DNA of 64,000 nucleotides from Nocardia transvalensis NBRC 15921 (GTDB lineage Bacteria > Actinomycetota > Actinomycetes > Mycobacteriales > Mycobacteriaceae): contig NZ_BAGL01000027.1 in assembly GCF_000308875.1 (NCBI RefSeq), positions 124,001 to 188,000 on the forward strand. Reading direction: 5' to 3'. Numbering within the stretch: the stretch's first letter is position 1; the number at the start of each line of letters is the position of its first letter. Of this stretch, positions 58,767 through 64,000 are shown piece after piece. Below the pieces are notes generated by a model. That model was given only the letters and a program-made list of their open reading frames with translations. It made no database searches and was not told the origin of the DNA. The position numbers and the translations under genes were made by a program.

Positions 58767-58932
58767 TGGTGTGTCGCACTCGGCGCGGGATCGCCGGAAC
58801 CGCTGGAGGATTGCTGGGCGGTAACCTAGAATTGCCGGCGACGCAGCGCCGCGACCAAAGCATTCCCCGGCGCTCACCGACCGATTCTCGACCAGCGGCC
58901 CAGCGCGCCGGCGAGGGATCGGAAGGGATGAG

Positions 58933-59220
58933 GTGGCCGACCACACAGGGGCCAGGACCGATGCCGCGACCTCCGTGCTCGTGCTGTCGGAGCACGCCGG
59001 TGACGGCTGGGAGCTGTCCGGCGCGGCGGGCGATCGCCGTCTGCTCAAGGACTTCGGGGCGGTGCGCGCACGCATCAGGACGACCACCCCCACCTCGTGC
59101 TCCTGGTGGGTGGGCAGGCCCGACGGCCGCCTGCTGCGCGAGGCCTCCGCGGCGTCGGTCGCGGAGGCGAAGGCCGCGGCGGAATCATGGGTGGCGGCCT
59201 ATCTCGCCCGGGAGCGGTGA
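58933..59220 (+). CDS. small hypothetical protein, divergent from the NRPS unit
   Basis: 95 residues, rich in Ala and Arg, with Trp residues (SCSWWVGRPDGRLL) and a C-terminal helix SVAEAKAAAESWVAAYL. It is not an MbtH-type protein (lacks its N-x-E and S-L-W-P motifs). GTG at 58933 has GGAAGGGATG just upstream. Convergent with the methyltransferase (6-bp gap). Function unknown. Confidence 0.65.
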   Translation: MADHTGARTDAATSVLVLSEHAGDGWELSGAAGDRRLLKDFGAVRARIRTTTPTSCSWWVGRPDGRLLREASAASVAEAKAAAESWVAAYLARER

Positions 59221-59226
59221 CCACGC

Positions 59227-60090
59227 CTACTTCACCAGCGTGAACTGCATGACGTCGAGCAGTCCCCGGCGGAACCGGTCCGCGCATCCGGTGAGATAGC
59301 GCTGGTAACGGTCATAGGTCTCCTGGTCGGTGAGCCGCACGGCCTCGTCGCGACGATTCCGCAGCGCATCCGCCCACCGGTCGAGCGTGTACGCGTAATG
59401 CGGCTGCAGCGAATGGATCCGCGCCACCTCGAATCCGGCGGCCCGGGCCAGATTCGTGATCTCACCCGGGTTCGGGAGCTGTCCGCCGGGGAAGATGTAG
59501 CGCTTGACGAACACGTGGAAGCGGGCGTCCTCGCGGGTCACCTCGATACCCATGCGGCGCAGATCGGCGAGCGGATAGCCGATGATGCTGTGCAGCAACA
59601 GCCTTCCGTCGTCCGGCAGCAGCCGGTGGCAGCGCCGGAAGAACTCCTCGTAGCGGGTGCGCCGGAAGTGCTCGAAGGCGCCGATGCTGACGATGCGATC
59701 CACCGGCTCGTGATACTCCTCCCAACCTTGCAGCCGCACTTGGGCATTCGCGAGCCCGAGACGGTGGATCTCCGCGGTGACATGCTCGAACTGGTTGCGG
59801 CTCAATGTGAGTCCCGTGACGTGCGCCCCGTGCTGCTCGGCCGCACGCCGCATGGTCGCGCCCCATCCGCACCCGATATCGAGCAGCGTCGCCCCCGGTC
59901 GTAGGTCCAGTTTCCCTAGTGCCAGCTCGATTTTCGCCTGCTGTGCCTGCTCCAGAGTTAGACCCTCGCGCTCGAAATAAGCGCAGCTGTAGGTCATCGA
60001 CGGATCCAGGAACAGCCGGTAGAAGTCGTCCGACACGTCGTAGTGCGATTGGACATCCTGATAGAACGGCGCGAGTTCGGCCACGATCAT
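59227..60090 (-). CDS. mycolic-acid-type cyclopropane synthase/methyltransferase
   Basis: Protein of 287 residues, the length of CmaA/MmaA-type enzymes. Conserved N-terminal VQSHYDVSDDFYRLFLDPS then MTYSCAYFE, SAM motif LLDIGCGWG, TLSRNQFEHV, RIVSIGAFEHFR and the C-terminal NRRDEAVRLTDQETYDRYQ. The family uses SAM to form cyclopropane or methyl groups on unsaturated mycolic or other acyl chains at the membrane. Presence supports a mycolate actinomycete. ATG at 60090. A lone gene, divergent from the P450. Confidence 0.93.
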   Translation of the reverse strand: MIVAELAPFYQDVQSHYDVSDDFYRLFLDPSMTYSCAYFEREGLTLEQAQQAKIELALGKLDLRPGATLLDIGCGWGATMRRAAEQHGAHVTGLTLSRNQFEHVTAEIHRLGLANAQVRLQGWEEYHEPVDRIVSIGAFEHFRRTRYEEFFRRCHRLLPDDGRLLLHSIIGYPLADLRRMGIEVTREDARFHVFVKRYIFPGGQLPNPGEITNLARAAGFEVARIHSLQPHYAYTLDRWADALRNRRDEAVRLTDQETYDRYQRYLTGCADRFRRGLLDVMQFTLVK

Positions 60091-60171
60091 CACCCCTGTG
60101 CGCGTGCCTGCACCTGTAGCTACGGAGCCGGGCCGCCCGTGGTTCATCGGAGATGTGACCCTTGCCACGCT

Positions 60172-60214
60172 CGGTACACCGGCGTACCGTACTGCTGGTA
60201 CATAGACGTACCAG
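60172..60214. promoter_or_regulatory. tandem dyads before the P450, probable TetR operators
   Basis: Site 1: CGGTAC (60172-60177) N6 GTACCG (60184-60189). Site 2: CTGGTAC (60195-60201) N6 GTACCAG (60208-60214). Both have the same GGTAC-N6-GTACC core and centres 24 bp apart. They lie 16-58 bp before the P450 start. The following TetR genes are obvious candidates to bind them. Confidence 0.65.
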
Positions 60215-60229
60215 CTTTGGGAGGGCTCT

Positions 60230-61579
60230 ATGACCGCAGTGCGACTGCCCGATGGCCCGGACACGCCGCGCCTCGTGCAGAACGTGGAGATTCTGGCGGG
60301 GCGCACCCGCGCGTGGCGGCGGATGCACGCCCGGTACGGCTCGGCGTTCACGGTGCAGATGCCCCGGTTCGGCACGATGGTGGTGCTCTCGGATCCGGCG
60401 GAGGTCAAGGCGCTGTTCACCGCGGGCACCGAGGCGGTCGACACGGTGGACGTGAACCTCGGGCAGTTCCTGGGCCCGGGCTCGCTGTTCTCGCTGACCG
60501 GCGACGAGCATCGCAAACACCGCAAACTGCTGACGCCGCCCTTCCACGGCCGCCGCCTCTCGGTGTACGAGGATCTCATCGAGGAGGAGACGGTCCGGGA
60601 GACGGCGTCGTGGCCGTCGGGGCGCGAATTCGCGACGATGGATTCGATGATGCGGATCACCCTGAATGTGATCCTGCGAGCGGTCTTCGGCGCCGAGGGA
60701 GCGGAATTCGATCGGCTGCGCGCGCTGCTGCCGAAGCTGGTGCTGGTCGCGTCGGCGCTGGCCGCCGTGCCGGTGCCGCGAAATCTCCTGGGCCGCTTCG
60801 GTCCCTGGTCCCGATTCGCGGAATACCGCCGGCAGTACGACGAGGTCGTCGGTCGGCTGATCGACCGCGCGGCGGCCGACAAGGCGCTCGCGGACCGCGA
60901 CGACGTGCTGTCGATGATGTTGCAGGCCCGCTACGACGACGGATCGGCCATGACCCGCCAGGAGATCGCCGACGAACTGCTTACCTTGCTCACGGCGGGG
61001 CACGAGACGACGGCGACCACCCTGGCGTGGACCGTCGAACGCCTGCGCCGCCACCCGGATGTGTTGCGGCGCTTGGTCGCCGAGGTCGACGAGGGCGGCT
61101 CGGCGCTGCGCGAGGCCACCCTGCTGGAGGTGCAGCGGGTCCGCCCGGTCATCGATTCGACCGTGCGCAAGGTGCGCGCCGACGCGCTGCGCCTGGGGCG
61201 CTGGACGCTGCCGGCGAACCAGAACGTTCTGGTCAGCATCCGGCTGCTGCACGACAACGAGGAGCTGTTCCCGAACGCGCGCGCGTTCGATCCGGACCGC
61301 TTCCTCGGCGTGCGGCCCGGCACGTTCACCTGGATTCCGTTCGGCGGCGGCGCCCGGCGCTGCATCGGCGCGGCATTCGCCACCATGGAGATGAACGTCG
61401 TGCTGCGCACGCTGCTGCGCGATTTCACCCTGGAGCCGACCGACGCCCCCGGCGAGCGCAACCATTTCCGCGGCGTCGCCCTGGCCCCCGGGCGCAAGGG
61501 CCGGGCCGTGGTCCACCGCCGCGCCGCACGGCCGGCCACCGGGGTCGCCGCGCCCGCCGCGGAGGCGAAACTAGGCTGA
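60230..61579 (+). CDS. cytochrome P450 (CYP138-like type)
   Basis: P450 of 449 residues, no N-terminal membrane anchor. I-helix LLTAGHETTATTL, K-helix EVQR, the heme loop FGGGARRCIGA with Cys at 378. Layout and length resemble mycobacterial CYP138/CYP110-type enzymes; such genes often have a TetR neighbour. ATG at 60230 with GGGAGG 5 bases before. The C-terminus is Ala-rich. The TetR gene at 61585 starts 5 bp after the stop, so they share one transcript. Substrate unknown, lipid or sterol-like is possible. Confidence 0.92.
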   Translation: MTAVRLPDGPDTPRLVQNVEILAGRTRAWRRMHARYGSAFTVQMPRFGTMVVLSDPAEVKALFTAGTEAVDTVDVNLGQFLGPGSLFSLTGDEHRKHRKLLTPPFHGRRLSVYEDLIEEETVRETASWPSGREFATMDSMMRITLNVILRAVFGAEGAEFDRLRALLPKLVLVASALAAVPVPRNLLGRFGPWSRFAEYRRQYDEVVGRLIDRAAADKALADRDDVLSMMLQARYDDGSAMTRQEIADELLTLLTAGHETTATTLAWTVERLRRHPDVLRRLVAEVDEGGSALREATLLEVQRVRPVIDSTVRKVRADALRLGRWTLPANQNVLVSIRLLHDNEELFPNARAFDPDRFLGVRPGTFTWIPFGGGARRCIGAAFATMEMNVVLRTLLRDFTLEPTDAPGERNHFRGVALAPGRKGRAVVHRRAARPATGVAAPAAEAKLG

Positions 61580-61584
61580 ACGTC

Positions 61585-62208
61585 GTGACCCGCGCCGAGC
61601 CCGCCTCCAGTTCCGCCGCCGAGGCCGCGCCGGATTCGGGTTTCCGGCGCCGGCTGCTCGACGGTATGGCCGAGGCGATCCGCGAGCGCGGCTACCGCGA
61701 CGCCACCGTGGCCGATGTGGTCCGGCACGCCCGCACCTCCCGCCGGACGTTCTACGAGCACTTCACCGGCAAACAGGACTGTTTCGTGGCGCTGCTCGCC
61801 GAACGCAACAGCGACACCATCCGGCAGATCTACGCCGCGGTCGACTCGACGGCGTCCTGGCGCACCCAGGTGCGCCAGGCGATCGAGGCGTGGATCGCCG
61901 CCTCGCAGCACGACACCAGCGTCACGCTCGCCTGGATCCGCGATATCCCGGGCCTCGGGGACGCCGCCCAGCGCCTGCACCGCGAGACCGCCGACGCGTT
62001 CGTCACCCTGATCCGGAACCTCACCGCCACACCGGAATTCCAGTCCGCCGAACTGCACCCGCCGTCCCGGCAGATGGCGACCATCCTCTACGGCGGCTAC
62101 CGCGAACTCATCGCCTCCACGGTCGAGACCGGCGGTGACATCACCGACATAATCGATGTCGCCGTCGAGGCCGCGCTCGCCCTGATCGGTCCCCGCCGCG
62201 ACCTCTGA
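61585..62208 (+). CDS. TetR-family regulator (P450-linked)
   Basis: Regulator of 207 residues. HTH at about 17-62 (RRLLDGMAEAIRERGYRDAT then VADVVRHARTSRRTFYEHF). GTG at 61585 is 5 bp after the P450 stop. Likely represses the P450 through the tandem dyads at 60172-60214 and so also itself. The ligand may be the P450 substrate. Inference from position. Confidence 0.9.
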   Translation: MTRAEPASSSAAEAAPDSGFRRRLLDGMAEAIRERGYRDATVADVVRHARTSRRTFYEHFTGKQDCFVALLAERNSDTIRQIYAAVDSTASWRTQVRQAIEAWIAASQHDTSVTLAWIRDIPGLGDAAQRLHRETADAFVTLIRNLTATPEFQSAELHPPSRQMATILYGGYRELIASTVETGGDITDIIDVAVEAALALIGPRRDL

Positions 62209-62242
62209 ACCACCGCGGGCCCGCGCGGGATACGGTTGATGG

Positions 62243-62866
62243 GTGACGAGCGTGGACAGGCAGTACGGCGGGCGTGCCGTCACCGAGCGCAAGGCCGAGC
62301 GCCGGCATCGGTTCATCGTCGCCGCGACGCGCGTCTTCGCCGAGCGCGGCTACGCGAACAGCTCGCTCGCCGACGTCTGCACCGCCGCGGGCCTGTCCAA
62401 GCGGCAGTTCTACGAGGAGTTCGAGACCCGGGAAGACGTGCTGGTCGCCGCCTACGACCGCGTCCAGGACGAGGCCGCGGCCGCGGTGACGCGGACGCTG
62501 GGCGCCCTCCCGCCCGGCGGCGATCCGCAGGCGGCGCTCACGGCCGTACTGTCCGCCTACCTCAACTCCATCGAATCCGACCCGTACCGCGCCAAACTCG
62601 CCTTCATCGAGGTGGTCGGCGTGAGCGACCGCATGGAACGCCACCGCCGGGAACGCCGCCACGTCTGGGCCATGGTCATCGAAATGGCCGTCGCCCCGGT
62701 CGGCGGCCAGGGCGCCCACATCCGAGGCGGAACAGCCCTCGCCACCAGCGCCGTCATCGGCGCGGTCAACGGCATGGCCCACGAGTGGCTCCTGATGGAC
62801 CCCCGTCCCCCCGTCAGCGACCTGGTCGACGTGCTGGTCCCGGTCACGCTCTCCCTCATCGAGTAA
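62243..62866 (+). CDS. TetR-family regulator, second in tandem
   Basis: Regulator of 207 residues. HTH KAERRHRFIVAATRVFAERG then SSLADVCTAAGLSKRQFYEEFET; C-terminal domain ends LVPVTLSLIE. GTG at 62243, 34 bp after the preceding regulator and in the same direction, so probably one operon. Two TetR genes in series may respond to different ligands. Target unknown. Confidence 0.9.
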   Translation: MTSVDRQYGGRAVTERKAERRHRFIVAATRVFAERGYANSSLADVCTAAGLSKRQFYEEFETREDVLVAAYDRVQDEAAAAVTRTLGALPPGGDPQAALTAVLSAYLNSIESDPYRAKLAFIEVVGVSDRMERHRRERRHVWAMVIEMAVAPVGGQGAHIRGGTALATSAVIGAVNGMAHEWLLMDPRPPVSDLVDVLVPVTLSLIE

Positions 62867-62908
62867 CGGCGGCCCGCTCCCACACCGCTGACAGCCGCAC
62901 ACCCCCGA

Positions 62909-63214
62909 TCAGTAGGTTCGGCCCGCGTCCGGCTTGATGTGCCGGGCCTCCACCAGCACCCGATAGGCGACCGCCTTGCGGGGGCAGTCCTCGCGGTCGC
63001 ACCCCCGGTGCCGCTGCATTTCCCGGTGCGCGCCCGTGACCGTCAGCGGGTAAGTCGGCGCCTCGTGCGTGTATCTCTCGGTCCACAGGGTCTGCGTGGG
63101 GACTTCTCCGTCGTCACTCTTGTGTTCGTGGTCGGGGCGAAGCAGCAGGTATACCGCGCCTCCGCAGATCATGACCAACATCGCCATCGCCGCCCAGGCC
63201 ACCGTGACGCTCAT
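62909..63214 (-). CDS. small membrane protein with C-x4-C REDCPRK motif (copy B)
   Basis: 101 residues. N-terminal helix 5-25 (AWAAMAMLVMICGGAVYLLL), then a charged tail with HREMQRHRGCDREDCPRK (C72, C77) and IKPDAGR. Homologous to the 34229-34522 product over the tail; the motif spacing is the same. ATG at 63214 overlaps the preceding stop (ATGA). It is part of a duplicated small-gene module. Function unknown. Confidence 0.8.
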   Translation of the reverse strand: MSVTVAWAAMAMLVMICGGAVYLLLRPDHEHKSDDGEVPTQTLWTERYTHEAPTYPLTVTGAHREMQRHRGCDREDCPRKAVAYRVLVEARHIKPDAGRTY

Positions 63215-63444
63215 CGGTTGGTCCATGCCCGCAGGCGCCACAGCGGCAGCGGTGGCACCTGCTCGTCGTCCTCGATCGCGACCGATTCGACTTCCGCACA
63301 GTAGTCAGGGTTCCAATCGCGCAGTGCTCGAAGGAGTCTCACGATGACGTCGGGCCGTGCGGTGTACACGATCGCCGGGTACCTCGCCCCACGGAAATCC
63401 ACCTGTACCTGCCGTTGCGGAAGCCCGCTGTTCGCCTGGTCCAT
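63211..63444 (-). CDS. small hypothetical protein coupled to copy B
   Basis: 77 residues. ATG at 63444 with GGGAGGGG 5 bases upstream. The core VDFRGARYPAIVYTARPDVI, then RLLRALRDWNPDYC is compact alpha/beta in look. No family recognised. Coupled to the membrane-protein gene by a 4-bp overlap, as the 72-aa gene is at 34.5 kb, although the two proteins are not alike. Confidence 0.7.
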   Translation of the reverse strand: MDQANSGLPQRQVQVDFRGARYPAIVYTARPDVIVRLLRALRDWNPDYCAEVESVAIEDDEQVPPLPLWRLRAWTNR

Positions 63445-63563
63445 CACGTCCCCTCCCGTCGTTGGAAGCGTCCACCGCCCGGGGTGTCGGATAGGTGCGA
63501 CAGCTGAAATCCGGCGGCGGGCCAGTTCGAACGCTAAGAGCCGAGCCGTATGAAGCACCAGAA

Positions 63564-63605
63564 AAGTGCCAGAAAGTGCCAACTGAAGTGGTCGAATCGC
63601 ATAAT
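63564..63605 (+). promoter_or_regulatory. candidate promoter and short direct repeat
   Basis: A -10-like CATAAT (63600-63605), 17 bases after TGCCAA (63577-63582) as a weak -35. AAGTGCC repeats at 63564 and 63574, ten bases (one helical turn) apart, overlapping the -35; a good place for a regulator. It would drive the 63676 gene. Confidence 0.45.
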
Positions 63606-63675
63606 GTGCAGGTAGTAAGCAGAGGGCTCACGGCACTACTCACACCATTGTCCGCACACATCGAAGGTCGCCATC

Positions 63676-63999
63676 ATGGAAATCAGACTGCTCGGAGGCC
63701 CGACCGGCGAGGGCGGCTCGCCGCGTCTCTACGCGACCGACCGTAAAACCGACCTCGTTCAGGGATGGAAGACAGAGCAACCAGGCCAGGTGGAGATTCC
63801 GCATCGCCTGCTGCGCTGGATGGAACCTGGAACCTGCCTGACCGGGCTCATGGACACGGGCCACGGTACCTTCCTGCTGCGCGGTACGCCGGTGACGGAC
63901 CGGGATGCGCTGGCGGTCATGGCTATTCCAGGTCACGAAACCGCCGTGGAGGTTCCGGTGAGTCAGGAGGTGTTCCCAGATGCACTTGATTTCCGGTAA
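63676..63999 (+). CDS. conserved small hypothetical protein of actinobacteria
   Basis: 107 residues, compact beta look: RLLGGPTGEGGSPRLYATDR, then WKTEQPGQVEIPHRLLRW, and the end ETAVEVPVSQEVFPD. Similar proteins sit beside DUF6879 and XRE/DUF5753 genes in Nocardia and Streptomyces, by memory. ATG at 63676 with GAAGG upstream. The stop at 63997 lies after the start of the next gene (20-base overlap). Divergent from the 63444 gene. Function unknown. Confidence 0.75.
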   Translation: MEIRLLGGPTGEGGSPRLYATDRKTDLVQGWKTEQPGQVEIPHRLLRWMEPGTCLTGLMDTGHGTFLLRGTPVTDRDALAVMAIPGHETAVEVPVSQEVFPDALDFR

Positions 64000-64000
64000 C
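63980..64000 (+). CDS. start of a further gene, cut by the window end (DUF6879-like)
   Basis: ATG at 63980 with a very good AGGAGGTG at 63964-63971. The visible seven codons (MHLISGN) match the usual beginning of DUF6879 proteins, which normally follow this type of gene. Only a start is visible; the assignment rests on context. Confidence 0.5.

Noticed and set aside
58634..58932. IdeR/DtxR iron box in the NRPS promoter region, and hence a siderophore
   Set aside because: No TTAGGTTAGSCTAACC-type sequence is visible; there are no hydroxylase, salicylate or siderophore-uptake genes in the window.
58933..59220. MbtH-like helper of the NRPS
   Set aside because: Length and position would fit, but the family's Asn-x-Glu and Ser-Leu-Trp-Pro motifs are missing.

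Overview
The window reads as chromosome of a mycolic-acid actinomycete, most likely Nocardia or a close relative. The evidence is very high G+C with strong third-position bias, frequent GTG starts, a mycolic-acid-type cyclopropane synthase/methyltransferase, several TetR and XRE/DUF5753 regulators, BCCT and DHA2 transporters, two P450s, two secretory-lipase-type hydrolases and one large NRPS. I saw no rRNA, tRNA, CRISPR, transposase or integrase.

Layout. 0-6.8 kb: conserved hypothetical, cupin, thiolase-SDR operon, small membrane protein, a large unrecognised protein and a DUF72 protein, with two kinds of intergenic repeat. 7.0-9.5 kb: a DHA2 exporter fused to three carboxypeptidase-regulatory-like domains, broken by an apparent 1-base deletion near 7795. 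9.5-20 kb: lipB, DoxX, DinB, DUF475 membrane protein, secreted lysozyme-like protein, DUF885 peptidase, DUF574-type methyltransferase, an amidohydrolase tail remnant, a PoxB-type enzyme and a BCCT transporter. 20.2-25.2 kb: lipase, TetR divergent from an aromatic-ring FAD hydroxylase, 3-hydroxyacyl-CoA dehydrogenase, LOG-like protein.

25.2-28.7 kb: a tightly coupled four-gene minus-strand operon of membrane and exported proteins. The 372-aa member carries a D-x3-H-x12-H motif that closely resembles, from memory, the copper site of PmoC/AmoC (particulate methane and ammonia monooxygenase), followed by a second degenerate copy. The first gene has a signal peptide, beta domain, two TM helices and a second beta domain, the general layout of PmoB. 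A YtkA/FixH-like protein and a signal-beta-TM protein complete the operon. This is my best candidate for an undescribed system.

28.9-37.2 kb: TetR and a divergent MpaB/DUF2236 protein, then an island of visibly lower G+C. It holds a Nudix hydrolase, an overlapping operon (thymidylate-kinase-like, HhH-GPD glycosylase-like, B12-type radical SAM), two small coupled genes, an XRE-TPR regulator and a RibD-type reductase. This looks like a nucleotide or nucleic-acid modification island.

37.4-42.5 kb: secreted lipase with a 47-bp tandem array growing out of its 3' end, hypothetical, P450, small gene and a DUF5753 regulator. 42.5-58.6 kb: one coupled transcription unit on the minus strand holding a 128-aa adenylation-domain fragment, a 4366-aa NRPS (C-A-T-E / C-A-T / C-A-T-E / TE) and a three-gene DrrAB-like ABC exporter. 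It would make and export a tripeptide-derived product. 58.9-64 kb: small protein, mycolic-acid-type methyltransferase, P450 preceded by two near-identical dyads and followed by two TetR genes, and a second copy of the small-gene module seen at 34 kb.
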